From assembly GCF_001540865.1 (NCBI RefSeq), contig NC_033639.1, forward strand, positions 855,514-919,513: a stretch of 64,000 bases of DNA, read 5' to 3'. The notes below the pieces were generated by a model. It saw only the letters and a list, made by a program, of their open reading frames with translations, made no database searches and had not been told where the DNA came from. Shown here in pieces: positions 10,955 to 22,237 of the stretch (within the stretch, counting starts at the first letter, position 1; every line of letters starts with the position of its first letter). The stretch is from Ananas comosus. Taxonomy: Eukaryota; Streptophyta; Magnoliopsida; Poales; Bromeliaceae. A program made the position numbers and the translations under genes.

Positions 10955-11494
10955 ATGGAGCACGAGGAGACTGGATGCCAGGCCCCCGAAGGCCCGATCC
11001 TCTGCATCAACAACTGCGGCTTCTTCGGCAGCGCCGCCACCATGAACATGTGCTCCAAGTGCCACAAGGAGGTGATGCTGAAAGAACAGCAGGCCAAGCT
11101 CGCGGCCTCGTCCATCGACAGCATAGTGAATGGCGGTGGCAGCAGCAGCAGCGGCAGCAGTGAGAAGGATCCAGTTGCTGTGGCCCCTAAGAATGCTGAT
11201 GTAGCTGTTGCTTCTGTAGAACCAAAGACCGTTGTGGCACAAACAGCAGATCCTGTGGGCTCGAGCAGTGACGATGCAATGAAGTCCAAGGCGAAGGAGG
11301 GCCCAAGTAGGTGTGCAACTTGTAGGAAGCGAGTCGGCCTCACAGGTTTCAATTGCCGGTGCGGGAGTGTGTTCTGTGGCTCACATCGTTATGCGGACAT
11401 GCACAAGTGCCCCTTTGACTATCAGACGGCGGGCAGGGATGAGATCGCCAAAGCGAATCCAGTTGTGAAGGCAGAAAAGCTTGACAAGATCTAG
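10955..11494 (+). CDS. Stress-associated protein with A20 and AN1 zinc fingers
   Basis: A complete 179-residue protein in one coding exon. The A20 finger is at the N terminus with Cys 17, 21, 33 and 36 (C-x3-C-x11-C-x2-C), preceded by GPILC and with the usual [10 protein letters not shown] low-complexity Gly/Ser and Ala-rich linker (60-115) follows. The AN1 finger near the C terminus uses Cys 120, 123, 134, 136, 141, His 144, His 150 and Cys 152, all present. Proteins of this family in plants bind ubiquitin chains or act as E3 ligases through the fingers and modulate responses to drought, salt, cold and hormones. They are cytosolic and nuclear. The ATG at 10955 is the first after the leader intron, and length and architecture match the family. 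Nothing is broken. Which family member it is cannot be said. Confidence 0.95.
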   Translation: MEHEETGCQAPEGPILCINNCGFFGSAATMNMCSKCHKEVMLKEQQAKLAASSIDSIVNGGGSSSSGSSEKDPVAVAPKNADVAVASVEPKTVVAQTADPVGSSSDDAMKSKAKEGPSRCATCRKRVGLTGFNCRCGSVFCGSHRYADMHKCPFDYQTAGRDEIAKANPVVKAEKLDKI

Positions 11495-14400
11495 AGAGTT
11501 TGGAGTGGAAGAGATTGTGTTCCCTGCTATGAGTGCTTACTTGCTGCTCTAGTTTATCCATGCCCTTTTGTTTCTAATTGTCAGGTGTCCTTTATTATTC
11601 TAAATGGCTGGATATGTGATGCTTGGAGCATCCATGCAGCTGCCTCAGAACTCGCTTGTTGACTTTGAAAGGTTTGCATGTCTGCTTTGGTTGTTTGAGC
11701 TTTTATTCATGCTCGTTCCTGTGGAATGTATCATGGCTTATTATATGGCTAGCTTTACAATATATTTTATTTGTCGTCTTGTCGAGTCGTTCATGAAATA
11801 GCTTGAGCACTTCTTCTACATCCCTCATGTCTTGTGTTTGCTTTTTTTTTTTATTATGCCCTTGCTGCTGTTTCTTTTTTCCTGATGAGACTACTAGTAG
11901 TGCACAATTTGGAGTGATAAACTGCAAATTGGACATTTGGTAGTTACTATTTTGTAGAAATTGCGTCTCCTATCTGCATTTTGCTTCTGGCATTTTTGTT
12001 AACTTTGTTCAGGTTATGGTGTTATTTGAGATAGGGTTAGGGCAAATAACTTTGTAGATAAGAATTATGTCTTCCCTTTTCCTTTTTAGGGTCTCTTTTG
12101 ACTTCTTGAGTATGAATATTTCTAATTTTTGTGTTAAGAATAAGTAATGGAGGGATCAAATGGTGGAGTCTGAAAGGGGTTAAATCAACTTAGGGAGAAT
12201 ATCTCAAAAAAGGTCAATTGAGAATTAAGGTTGTTTAGAAGACCCAATAATTCTTGACATAGCGCAAACATATTGGCCAGGTGACGTAGGATTAAGTTGT
12301 GGAAGTGGCTAGGGGTAACCAAACTTACTTTAGGAAGAGTTTGTCGGAAGAGATCGACTGACGATCAAGGTTGTCGAGAAATCTAAGTTAACTCGTTGAC
12401 CTAGCTTAAACATAGTGGCCAGAGTGTATTAATCTGTTGCTTGGTTTTGGTAAATTCTATTAAATGATCATTATGATTGATTTGTTTAGATTCAGTTATG
12501 AGTAGACAAAAAAAAGAAAAAAAATCTTGACCAAACTTAGTTCAGCTTTTTTGAGTTGACAAAAAGAAAAATCCTGGTCTAACCCGATTATTGTAGTGAG
12601 GGTGAAAACACTTCGGGGGGGCTCTTATCCCTTCCATCTCACTTTTTGGCACTTCTAGGCCACTCAACGCGCTGACCTGTCTCTGCCTCACTATACTCTT
12701 AAACTGTTGAGTGCAATTTGCGCAGCCTTGTTGAACCTCATCCTACTCCCTACTCTCTCGAGCTGTTTTCCTACCTTAGCCTTTGAGCTCCACCATGCCG
12801 TGACTTTAGCTTTAATCAGCCCAAGTCTTAAATGCATAAGGCCTATCAGTGTGCGTTTTCGTGCATGTTTGTGCGTGCTATGTGCGATTGTGCGTGTGCA
12901 TGCATGCATTCATGGAAATTGACAATCCGTTGTCGAGGACGCTTGGTTTGACTTAGTTGTTGCCGTAATTATTTTAGTGTTTAATATAATTTGTTGTTAA
13001 CTAAATGGTGTTGTTTTTGCTCAACCAAAAAAAAAAAAGAAAGAGAAAAAACATTTGAACTTGATGAATTGAATCATGAACTTACCATGGATTTAGAATA
13101 TGCACCCAGATTATCACTGAAATATCAAAGGGACTCTAAGATCTGGGATTGTTGTAAGGAAGATGATGGTGAATCAGGAAGTTTAATCAATTGTAACGAC
13201 AAAGTGGAATGTTATAAGACTTCTCAATAATATTATAGAATAACAATTAGGAGGTATGGGGCTTAAGAAAGATTGGTGAGATGGAGCATTTTTAGTATCA
13301 TTGCTTGATTACGAAAATGATTGCGAGAGTGACGATTGTGCTGAACGGGTTAATGCTAGATGGATTAAGTTGGATTGCAAGAATGTTTGTAGATCGATGT
13401 TTCTTATTTATTCCGCCCAATTATAGATGGTTATTCATGTCACTGTTGTTGGTGTTGTTGTTTAGAAGCAGCATGCTCATATGAGTATTAAGAAGGATGA
13501 ATGGCTGCACCGTGGAAAGATAGGATTAAGAATGAAGGCATCTGCTCTTAATGGAACCAGCTTTTGTGCAGGGCAGAAGGAACGTTGGATAGCATATAAT
13601 ATCGAGATCGTCTACAAGAGTGAGCTGAGCCAAGTATGTGGCGAGAAAGTGTAAGTGGGGTCAAAATGAGAGGGTTTTGGGTAATTAGTAAAGATTTTGC
13701 GGCAAACGTGAGCCACGTCACTTAGAAAAGATTGAAGAGGCAAAAGAATCCACGTCTTTCATTCGAGTTATGTTTTGTTGCTTGATAATTAACCACAATT
13801 TACACAGAACTTGAATTATATATGTTTTGGAGAAGTCGTGAAATTTGTATTTGAAGGTGTTTTTTTTTTTTCCTTTCTTTTTTCCTTTGAGCTGTTTTTC
13901 GAAGTTCCAGCCAAAACATATGCCTCAGTGAAAAAGTTGTGATGATGTCGGATTTAATGAAAATATAACAAGTAGAACATGTGCAGGTGCCTCTCCGCGA
14001 GGATGTGATGGTGTTTCAAGTATATTGTCAGGTTATGTTGTATATTCGATTCAATGCTTTATTAAACTGCATGCTTTTTTTTACCTTTTTTTTTCGTGCT
14101 TTTCCGGTTGCATTTGACATGTTTCATGGTTTTCTTCATCTGTAATTGATATTTTTGGTGTGAAAATGATGCGAATCAAGTTTCAATATCGAGCTATGCC
14201 TGGCATTTCTAATGTCTGTAGCTGATGGTATGCTAAGGCTGTGATGTGATGAGTTGTCGTCTTTCGATCTTGGAATCTTTGTTGCAAATTTTCTTAAGAT
14301 GATTCATTGGTTGAGCTGCGTATTTATCTTCTCTGATGTTCTTTGAAGCAGTTTCTGGTTGTTCTATTCGAGTTATTCGGAGGTTTTGCTGTGCAAGTTG

Positions 14401-14584
14401 TTTACTTTCCGAGTGGTGTCATTGTACGACTCCATTTTTAGCAGTGGATTTCCTTTCTCCTTTTTATTCTTTTTTTTATTGTTATTTTTATATTTTAAAT
14501 TTGGTGTGGTTTCGGGTTCTGGCATTGGTTTTTGATGCAGCTGAGCTGCAATCTTAATACCTTCGCTTCCTTGGGCAGAAACTG
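11495..14584. other. 3' flank of the A20/AN1 gene and intergenic DNA without recognised gene
   Basis: The 3' UTR presumably occupies the first few hundred bases. Two diverged copies of a segment containing TTGACC/TTGACATAG...AAACATA and TGGCCAG occur at about 12225-12290 and 12370-12425. Short open stretches (for example 12991-13230) show no family resemblance. T-rich tracts occur at 11840, 13860 and 14070. Confidence 0.5.
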
Positions 14585-14988
14585 AAAGCTTGTTTGGTTC
14601 ACATATTTTAGACTGTGGAATCGTAATGAGATTTATTGATTTGGATAGGTCTTTGTTTTATAGGAATAAGATTTCAATTTTTATTTCACTCTGGAGTGAG
14701 AATGATCCAATCTGTTTATGATCTAATCCGACTTTAAATCCACTGATCAGCGGTTTCCAAAGTAAATCATTTAAAATCTTCTCTTACAAACACCTCTTCT
14801 CCTTTCTCACTCTCGTTTCTCTCCTGTTTCTTACTTAAAACAGGCACTCAAAATTTTAGAAATTCATCTTGATTTTGTTTTAATAATAAATAAAATATTT
14901 TTAGATAATTCATCATTTTATTTTTCATTCAAATGCAAGCTCAATCTCATTTATCATTCCTATGTCAATCATGAACCAAACATGCTTT
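14585..14988. mobile_element. Inverted-repeat MITE-like element
   Basis: AAAGCTTGTTTGGTTCA at 14585 is mirrored by TGAACCAAACATGCTTT ending at 14988. The bases TGA flank both sides, so a 3-bp target duplication is possible. No coding content. The TTTGGTT-type ends are common in plant Tourist and hAT-like MITEs; the superfamily is not settled. Confidence 0.55.
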
Positions 14989-15089
14989 GAGAGTTGCTTT
15001 AGAATAAATGATGTTTAAACTCTTCAGAATAATTGTCGATCGTCTCATTTCGCTTGGTTAGTTTCGTTGTGAGCATCTATGTTTTGCCG

Positions 15090-15235
15090 AAAGTGGGGAG
15101 GGTGAAGTTATTTTCAGCTATAAATGTCTTACTATTGTTGTCTGATTCGCTGTAAATTAAATTCGCGTGTAACTTCATATTTTCCAATAGTCCATAATAG
15201 ACTTCAGTCTGGATGGTGTTGGAGTCAATTATAGA
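15090..15235. repeat. Dispersed repeat fragment also found in a ZTP29 intron
   Basis: GGGTGAAGTTATTTTCAGC, TAAATTAAATTCGCGTGTAA and the following GACTTCA segment are similar to 55540-55665 in an intron of the zinc transporter gene. Confidence 0.4.
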
Positions 15236-15461
15236 AGATAGAATCTGATTATCTAGAGCAGACAGTCCACCTAGACATTGGAAGTGTGTGACTGCTACTT
15301 TTGTGGACTTTCATCTTGGCAAAGGGTCAAGAAAGGTGGCTTAATGACCTGGTCCCTCTTTCTGTCATTTATTTATATTTAATGATGATCAACCAATGTA
15401 TTTGGGAGGGGATTTTTTTTCATAGTTAAAGAATCTTTATTTCTTTGTTCTATTCCTTGCA

Positions 15462-15468
15462 TATATAA
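15462..15468 (+). promoter_or_regulatory. Probable TATA box of the CNL gene
   Basis: TATATAA lies 103 bases before the ATG at 15571, followed by a CT-rich leader (CTTCCTCCTAGATCTTCTTC). Position suits transcription starting near 15495. Confidence 0.45.
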
Positions 15469-15570
15469 TTATTTCATCCCTTTACTTGGCTCATCTTCCT
15501 CCTAGATCTTCTTCTTTCTCGTCGACAGTTACTAGCACTCTCCAACACATATATTTTACTTGTCGACAAT

Positions 15571-18500
15571 ATGGCGGAGTTAGGCGTTGTAGTAGGATGG
15601 GTCGCATCTCCGATCATCAAAGCAATGGTTGACATGGCGAGATCCTACATAGAGAGCCGACTGCCTTGGCGATCGGCGGTGGAGGAGGAGCTTCACGTGC
15701 TGGCGGCCGTCCTTGCTCAAATCCTCGCCGTCGTCTCCACGGCCGAGTCGCTGCCCGCCACCGATAATGAAAGCCACCTTGCGCTGCTCCGCCAGATGAA
15801 GGACGCCGTCTACGAGGCCGAGGACTTGCTCGACGAGTTCGGCTACCTTCTCCTTCAATCCGAAGTGAATTCTGGACGCAAGGTGAGCCTCCCTTCTGCC
15901 TGCTTCTCGTCTGTCGGCGTAAGTTTCAGAAATAAGCTGAAGAAAGTGCTGAGTAAACTAGATAAAGTTAAGGACTGCGCCCAGACGTTCCTCGATATTG
16001 TTGGTGCGACAGTTACGACAGTTGCAGGCAGTAGTAGCAGCAGCAGCGGTGTTGCAAGTGCGGTGCAGCAGCATCCTACTAGCTCGTTCCTTCTTGAAAA
16101 CCAAATTTTCGGCCGAAAAGAGGAGTCCAGGAGGATACTGCAATGGCTTCTTGAATCTGGTGATCAGTCTGAAATTCTTCTCTCGGTGGTCGGAGACGGA
16201 GGGGTCGGTAAGACTACGCTTGCGCAGTCGATCTACAATGAAACAAAGGTGGCGGACCGTTTCGAGCTGCGCATGTGGGTTTGTGTCTCGGAGAATTTCG
16301 ATGAGCTCAGACTTACCAGGGAGATCCTCTCGTTGGCGTGCGACGATCTTGGCAATGACTCGGCGAGCTTTAATCTCAACAAGCTTCAAGAACAACTCAA
16401 GAAGAGTCTAGCATCGAAGAGGTTCCTTCTAGTCTTAGACGATGTTTGGAATGACGAAGGGATCATGGAGTGGGAGGATAGAGACCGATGGATGAAACTG
16501 CTTGCGCCGCTAAGATTCGGGGGTACAGGGAGCAAGATCATTGTGACCACGCGTTTGGAAATAGTGTCGAGAATGCTCGGCGCAGGAGATTCTATCCATC
16601 TGAAGGGGCTAGAAGGAGATGATTACTGGTTGCTCTTTAAGCGGCACGCCTTTCGCTCCGCGTGCGCCGACGACTATCCAGAGCTCCAAGTAGTAGGCCG
16701 GCAAATAGCGAAGAGGCTAAAGGGATCTCCTCTCGGGGCGAAGGTGGTGGGGGGGATGCTGAATGCGGAAATGAATGTTGAGAAGTGGAAGAATGTTTTG
16801 AGAAGCAATGTTTGGAATGGCATCATGCCTGTTCTCAAATTAAGCTACCGGAATCTGCCACCCCACCTGCAGCAATGCTTTGCGTACTGCGGTATCTTTC
16901 CCAAAGATTGGAGGATCGAACCTGACAAGCTAGTTTACATGTGGATGGCGCAAGGCTTGCTTCGGCCTCAAGAAGGGAGAAGTATGAGGATGGAAGACAT
17001 TGGGAGGATCTACTTTGACGATTTATCCTCGAGATCTTTTTTCCAGACGCTCGAGCATCACAATAGAGAGTATTATGTCATGCATGACATGATACATGAA
17101 TTGGCTCAATCTGTTTCGAAGGAGGAGTGTTTTAGAATCGAAAGTGATAATGTGCGAAGAATCCCGTCAACCGTACGCCACTTGTCGATCGACACCAACG
17201 CTCTGCTGCAGCTTACGAGCATATGCGACTTGAAGAACTTGCGCACGCTTGTAATCTTTTCCTACAATCATTCTATCGGTAGTGATGTTTTCAAACAGCT
17301 GAGAAGCATAAGAGTGCTGGATCTAACCGGATGTGAGATGGAACAGTTACCTAAAGCTGCGGGCGAGTTGATTCATCTACGATATTTATCATTTGCTGAG
17401 ACTCTTAAGACAGTGCCTTCGTCATTCTATCAGCTTTACAATCTACAAGTGTTGGATGTTTCGCGATCGTGCCTGCCCACTTGGTCTCCTGAAGGTATGG
17501 ACAAGCTAATCAACTTGAGGGTTTTAAATGTTCACGACGCATTCGCGTCGCAGATAGCTAGAATTGGGAAACTGACCAGTTTGCAAGGTCTAGCTGAATT
17601 TCGTACCTCAAAGAAGAACGGCCGTAAGATGGTCGAGCTCCAGAACATGAATGAACTTCAGGGATCACTTAGGATCAAGAATCTTGAGAATGTGGATAGC
17701 ATGCAAGAGGCCGCTGAAGCCAAATTGAACCGAAAGGAGTACATCAAGAAATTGAGGTTGGAATGGCGCTACTCTGAGGAGACGAGAAGTAAAGATGATC
17801 AAATTCTCGAGGGCCTCCAGCCGCATCCAAATCTCGAAGGTCTAAAAATCATAAGTTGCTCAGGTATCAGGTCTCCGACATGGCTAGAGACAAATTGGTT
17901 GTCGCATCTGCAATCCTTGACTCTGAGTTGCTGCGGATCTTGGATATCTCTCCCCCCTCTCGGACGGCTGCAGAGTCTCAAATTTTTGGAAATTAGGTGG
18001 ATGTGTGCGGTGAAAAAAATCAGCTTCGAGTTCTATGCGAACGGCAGCCTTAATGGATTCCCATTACTGGAACGCTTAAGATTTGAAGGCATGCCGGAGT
18101 TGGTCGAGTGGTCCCGAGCTAAAGAATATCGAGCGTTTCCTTCTCTATGTGGTGTTCAAATTGAGAAATGTCCGAAGCTAACAGACGAGGCGTTCTCGTC
18201 GTGCCTGCAAACCTTGATTCGCCTCTCCAGTCTAGAGATAAGTTGTTGCCATCGACTTATATCCCTGCCTTCGGCATCAGTTTTGCGTCATCTAACTACA
18301 CTAAAAGAACTGTACATTAAGTGCTGCGAAAATTTGGCGTCGCTAGGAGGGCTACATGCGCTTACTTCCCTGAAAGAGCTCGAATTGACGGATTGTCCAA
18401 AGCTGCTGGCATCTATGATCATCGGAGAGGACAATTACGACAGAGGTTTTCTGCCGGCATCGCTAGCGTCTCTCAGAATTGTGCGTTGCGGCCTCACCGA

Positions 18501-19077
18501 CGCATCATTGTCGAATTGTCTCCAGAACCTCACCTCTCTTTCCACATTAAAGATAGAGTGCAGCCAAATCACGACTCTTCCGTCAAAACAAGTGATGCGC
18601 CACCTGACAGCGCTGAAGCAGTTAAGAATGCAGTCCTGCCAGGCCCTGACGTCGCTTGGCGGGTTATCAAATCTCTCCTCCTTGAAAGAGCTGGCAGTTG
18701 CTCACTGTCCTCGGCTTCTCGAGTCCACTAACAATGACGAAGAAAACGGTCAGGTTATTCTACCCTCTGTGCTCGAGTCATTAGAACTCAATTCCTGCGG
18801 CATTAACGACAATTCACTGTCTGCATGTTTACAAAACCTCAGCTCTCTTTCAGCCTTGCGCATATATCGTTGTAACGGCATTGTATCACTCCCCCCTGCG
18901 ACAGTCTTTCGCCGCCTAACCATGCTTGCAAAACTGGACATATTTGATTGTCAGGAATTGACATCCGCTGTAGGATTGTCTGCCCTAACACGCCGAAGAT
19001 TTGTGAGGATCATAAGTTGCCCCAAGCTTGCTGATCTATCAAGCATTTCATCCCAACTTTGGGCATATCTTGACTGA
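15571..19077 (+). CDS. CC-NBS-LRR (CNL) disease-resistance protein
   Basis: Intact, intronless, 1168 residues. The N-terminal coiled-coil (Rx-N) region spans about 1-135 and holds the EDVID-type motif AVYEAEDLLDEF (79-90). A Ser-rich linker (154-159) leads to the NB-ARC. There the P-loop is GDGGVGKTT (208-216), RNBS-A is FELRMWVCVSENFD (231-244), kinase-2 is FLLVLDDVW (285-293), and RNBS-B is SKIIVTTR (321-328). The GLPL box is altered to GSPLGAK (385-391), RNBS-D is CFAYCGIFPKDWRIE (436-450), and MHD is at 504-506. The remainder (about 530-1168) is leucine-rich repeat, with late repeats of the type LTSLKELELTDCPKL. Such proteins are intracellular receptors for pathogen effectors; ADP/ATP exchange at the NB-ARC switches them on. 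The Trp in LVLDDVW marks it as non-TIR. All switch residues except the GLPL variant look functional. The ligand cannot be inferred. Confidence 0.96.
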   Translation: MAELGVVVGWVASPIIKAMVDMARSYIESRLPWRSAVEEELHVLAAVLAQILAVVSTAESLPATDNESHLALLRQMKDAVYEAEDLLDEFGYLLLQSEVNSGRKVSLPSACFSSVGVSFRNKLKKVLSKLDKVKDCAQTFLDIVGATVTTVAGSSSSSSGVASAVQQHPTSSFLLENQIFGRKEESRRILQWLLESGDQSEILLSVVGDGGVGKTTLAQSIYNETKVADRFELRMWVCVSENFDELRLTREILSLACDDLGNDSASFNLNKLQEQLKKSLASKRFLLVLDDVWNDEGIMEWEDRDRWMKLLAPLRFGGTGSKIIVTTRLEIVSRMLGAGDSIHLKGLEGDDYWLLFKRHAFRSACADDYPELQVVGRQIAKRLKGSPLGAKVVGGMLNAEMNVEKWKNVLRSNVWNGIMPVLKLSYRNLPPHLQQCFAYCGIFPKDWRIEPDKLVYMWMAQGLLRPQEGRSMRMEDIGRIYFDDLSSRSFFQTLEHHNREYYVMHDMIHELAQSVSKEECFRIESDNVRRIPSTVRHLSIDTNALLQLTSICDLKNLRTLVIFSYNHSIGSDVFKQLRSIRVLDLTGCEMEQLPKAAGELIHLRYLSFAETLKTVPSSFYQLYNLQVLDVSRSCLPTWSPEGMDKLINLRVLNVHDAFASQIARIGKLTSLQGLAEFRTSKKNGRKMVELQNMNELQGSLRIKNLENVDSMQEAAEAKLNRKEYIKKLRLEWRYSEETRSKDDQILEGLQPHPNLEGLKIISCSGIRSPTWLETNWLSHLQSLTLSCCGSWISLPPLGRLQSLKFLEIRWMCAVKKISFEFYANGSLNGFPLLERLRFEGMPELVEWSRAKEYRAFPSLCGVQIEKCPKLTDEAFSSCLQTLIRLSSLEISCCHRLISLPSASVLRHLTTLKELYIKCCENLASLGGLHALTSLKELELTDCPKLLASMIIGEDNYDRGFLPASLASLRIVRCGLTDASLSNCLQNLTSLSTLKIECSQITTLPSKQVMRHLTALKQLRMQSCQALTSLGGLSNLSSLKELAVAHCPRLLESTNNDEENGQVILPSVLESLELNSCGINDNSLSACLQNLSSLSALRIYRCNGIVSLPPATVFRRLTMLAKLDIFDCQELTSAVGLSALTRRRFVRIISCPKLADLSSISSQLWAYLD

Positions 19078-20108
19078 CGACGGCTTCGTATCGCCCTTTT
19101 GAGGATTCAAAAAGCAGATCCAAGAAGGAAGGATCTCGAGTCGGATATGGTTGGTTCCGAACATCTCTTAAACCGTCTGCCCTCTGCAAGTTTATTTCTT
19201 TCAATTGTGCAGCTCACTGTCTTCTCTTTTCAGGTTTCTGAGTGGCTTTTGCGCGATTTCATATAATTGTGTCTAAGAAACCAAACATGCACTTGTGATG
19301 GCATTTCAATTTTGAAACCATCTACTATCTCATGTTAATAATAGTCATTGTGTACTTTTAGCACACTCATAGTGATTAGACTAAATTTTTTTTCTGTATT
19401 ATTATTATTCATTATGTTAGATATCCAAACAACCTATTAAATAAGCAATTTATACAGCAGGAAGTGATAAAGTATGAGTGTGCCAAAACTGAATAGATTT
19501 ATCATTCTATATTAATTTAGTTCTTCTCTTTTGTTCCTAGAAGTTTCGAGTATATTCACCACATTCACGCGTTAAAGGAGTGATTTATTAAATTGTACGA
19601 AATAACTATTTTCTCTAAAAGTGTAAGTTCGTAGAGAATGGTGTTCTTATATTTTTATATTTAGAACTACTCTCCGAGTCTGGCTTGAAATTTTTTGACT
19701 GGCATATGATGTAGACTTGAATTAAATAGAAGGAAGTCGATTATGCTGGGAGTCTGCTTGACTCGAAACTTAGTATCTCATACTCTGATATCGTATTAAA
19801 TTATGCGAAACAATCGTATTTTTTTCAAAAATTTAGATTAGTTTGGTATTGAAGCCCATCTGGCGCTATTAGATAAAATGGAGTTCGGGTAAAAATATAT
19901 AGGAATATACTTCTGCGTTTTCCGGTGGGATCGCAGAAAATATATCATAGTCCGCTCATCGCAATATGCCAAACACAATATTACTTACGGAAATAAACAG
20001 AATATTTTTTTCATCGTACTTTCTCACCGCACGTAACACAATCTTCCCGCAATTTCAAATGAAGCCTTAAGCTAATAGATAATGGTGTTTTTATATTTTT
20101 ATGTGTAA
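19078..20108. other. 3' flank of the CNL gene, no gene seen
   Basis: AT-rich DNA. A segment at 19640-19830 with TCATACTCTGATATCGTATT and AAATTATGCGAAACAATCGT resembles the repeats at 61640-61870. Confidence 0.4.
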
Positions 20109-20330
20109 AGCTACTATACTATCAGAAGTATAGAGGACTTGGCGCTTCTAACATTTTAGCCTTTCGATCAAGAATTGTACGATTGGAATGATTGCGGTCC
20201 CCTCTAAGGTTGAGTGGTCCCCATAAGGTAATAATATTAATCCAAAGATTAGAAATGATTATAGAAGTTGATCTAAGTATTAAAAAATCGAAAGCACCAG
20301 ATTCTCTATACTTTCGATAGTATAGTAGCT
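20109..20330. mobile_element. Inverted-repeat MITE-like element
   Basis: AGCTACTATACTATC at 20109 is mirrored by GATAGTATAGTAGCT ending at 20330. The arms extend inward over AGTATAGAG and a GCGCTTC/GAAAGC-type segment. About 222 bp, no coding content. Confidence 0.6.
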
Positions 20331-20389
20331 CTACTCTATTTTTATATTTAACATGATTAGGAAGGGTATGATGCAGGCTACGTGGCTGG

Positions 20390-20560
20390 CATGGCCCACA
20401 TTACCCCGAGCTGAAACGGGCCTAGGGGTGGATCGGCACGGATTTCAAGGATTTGTGGCCCGGCACGGACTCCGGCCCGGACGATATAGGTTGTGTCGGG
20501 CCGGGCCGGGCCGGGCTCCGGGCCGGCCCTTTTATTTTTTTAAAAAAAAATTATAAAAGT
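20390..20560. repeat. GC-rich dispersed repeat fragment
   Basis: A short GC-rich block with repeated GGCCCGGCACGG and CGGGCCGGGCC motifs interrupts AT-rich DNA. This composition is common in dispersed plant repeats. The open frame across it (20353-20556) is compositional, not a gene. Confidence 0.4.
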
Positions 20561-20699
20561 TTAAAATAGTAAAAAGGTCAAAATACTACTTTTTAAACAT
20601 TTATAAGAATGTTTGTCAAATAATAAAAGATTTAATTTAAAATTTTAAAAAAAATTTTAGAATAGTTGGCCCATTTTACACCCCTATTGGCACTTAAAC

Positions 20700-21015
20700 C
20701 ATAGCCGAGAAAAGCCAATGCACTCTATTTCTTGTCGGGTCTAGGTGGAATCAGAGCGGGTTAATTTTAATCATATTTTTGACATCCGCTTACTATACTA
20801 CTCTATTCGGAGCGGATTGGGACAGGTGCGGGAAGTGGATTGCGACAGAAGCATGGTTTTGATTATTTTTTGGCGGATCGGATCGGATTAAAGAAAGAAG
20901 AGAGTCTCATGCCCTCCGCTCCATTTTACTTGGCAGATTAGGACGAACCTCCCCATTCAGGGTGAATCAGTGCGGGAGCTCCACCAATCCAGATCCATTT
21001 GCATTCCTACGTATG
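20700..21015. repeat. Dispersed copy of the 160-bp tandem repeat family
   Basis: Phrases such as GCTCCATTTTACTTGGCAGA, GGAGCGGATTGGGACAG and CCAGATCCATTTGCATTCC match the tandem array at 36150-36830, with the same order and the same terminal GATCCATTTGCAT. Confidence 0.55.
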
Positions 21016-21151
21016 ACCAAATGGAATTAATATGTCCCAGTCACAATTTAGGGGATTTGATGTGAGATTAGGTCCTAATTTGGGTTTTAAAATTTGTATT
21101 TTAAAATAAACACAATGAATGGACTGATCATTCAGATGAAAGAAGAAATAA

Positions 21152-21525
21152 GGGCAAATTACAATTTAGGTCCTTACACTATGAGGTGCATGACACTTTT
21201 AAATCCTCAAACTTTAATTTTTAGCAACTTTTGGGCTCGAACTTTTCAAATTTTATAATCAATTCCTACAAACCAATTTAGGTGACTAAATATTAACATA
21301 TTGATGATGTTCGATTGTGGCGTCCTAATCATTACTGTATTATCCATTATAACACCTGTCATATTATTTTTATGTTAGCGGCATGTCAGCATATAGTAAA
21401 TTAAATTGGCAATGAGACTTAATTACAATAATTTAAAAAGTTCGACCCAAAAGGGTACAAATTAAAATTTAAGAACTTAAGTGTCGAGTATCTCATAGTT
21501 TGAGGACCAAAATTGTAATTTACTC
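21152..21525. mobile_element. Mutator-type MITE with perfect 9-bp target duplication
   Basis: Inverted ends GGGCAAATTACAATTTAGG (21152) and, on the other strand, GAGTAAATTACAATTTTGG (ending 21525). AAGAAATAA lies at both 21143-21151 and 21526-21534. The arms share the phrases for GGTCCT, CACTTTTAA and GGGCTCGAACTTTT over about 100 bases. 374 bp, no gene. Confidence 0.8.
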
Positions 21526-22051
21526 AAGAAATAATTAAGGGGTTCTTTGGTTCTTCAGAAAAAATATGAAAATAAGTTTTCGAGAAAAAAAGTATTCTAT
21601 GGAAAATTTATTTTGCAGTTTTTCAACCATTTAGTTTCAAAAAAAAAAAAAGAAGCTTTTTTAGATTTTACGATAAACTAGTTTTTTTCGGTTTTTCTTT
21701 CAAAAAAGATTTGGAAAAAGCAAACTCTATTTTTTCATGAAATTTAGAGAAAAACTTCCCAAAAACGCTAATTCTTTCTGGAACCATATGACCGAAAATT
21801 ATAAAAATTAGTTTTTTGTAAAAAGAAAAAAAAATTTTCGAAACAAAGATTAAAATGATCAAGAAAAAAAAAATATATACCAAATAGAGATGAATTAATT
21901 AATAAATTAATCAATCATTAATTATCCAATCATTTTAAGTACATGCATCATTAATTCATAAGCTAATTAAACTCGCATCATAACCTCACTCTCTCTCTCC
22001 TCCATACATTAATTTCTCTCTCATGGTGATCAGGAGATATCGAGGGGAATT

Positions 22052-22237
22052 TCAGTGCAAGCAGTAAGCAAGGAAGGAGAGGAGGGCGGCGCCGACGACG
22101 GTGCCGACGGCGGGGGCGGCCGCGAGGGCTCCGCTGGCGGGTCCAGGCGCGGGAGCTGCCGCCGCGTCGTTGGCGAGAGCGGCGGTGGCGGATGCGGCGG
22201 CGACGAGAGCGGCACAGGCGATCTTCTTCATCTCCAT
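22052..22237 (-). CDS. Arabinogalactan peptide (AG peptide)
   Basis: A complete 61-residue precursor. Residues 1-22 form a signal peptide ([20 protein letters not shown], then LA) with a likely cut before Asn23. The short mature part is [14 protein letters not shown], where the Ala-Pro and Gly-Pro pairs are the sites that become hydroxyproline and carry type II arabinogalactan. The hydrophobic tail (about 39-61, [19 protein letters not shown]) is a GPI-anchor signal. The family product is a very small proteoglycan tethered to the outer face of the plasma membrane, often seen in pollen and growing tissue. The frame is open for another 36 codons upstream, but the ATG at 22237 gives the classical signal peptide. 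The high-Ala composition makes the DNA strongly GC-rich compared with its surroundings. Confidence 0.9.
   Translation of the reverse strand: MEMKKIACAALVAAASATAALANDAAAAPAPGPASGALAAAPAVGTVVGAALLSFLAYCLH

Noticed and set aside
10876..11352. Long open frame on the minus strand
   Set aside because: It is antisense to the A20/AN1 coding exon and has no family features; the plus-strand protein has all zinc ligands.
15998..16411. 137-codon open frame on the plus strand
   Set aside because: Off-frame shadow of the NB-ARC coding sequence.
18321..18731. 136-codon open frame on the plus strand
   Set aside because: Lies in another frame inside the LRR part of the CNL gene and shows no motif.
20353..20556. 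Possible small protein
   Set aside because: Runs through GC-rich dispersed repeat and a poly-A/T tract; no family resemblance.
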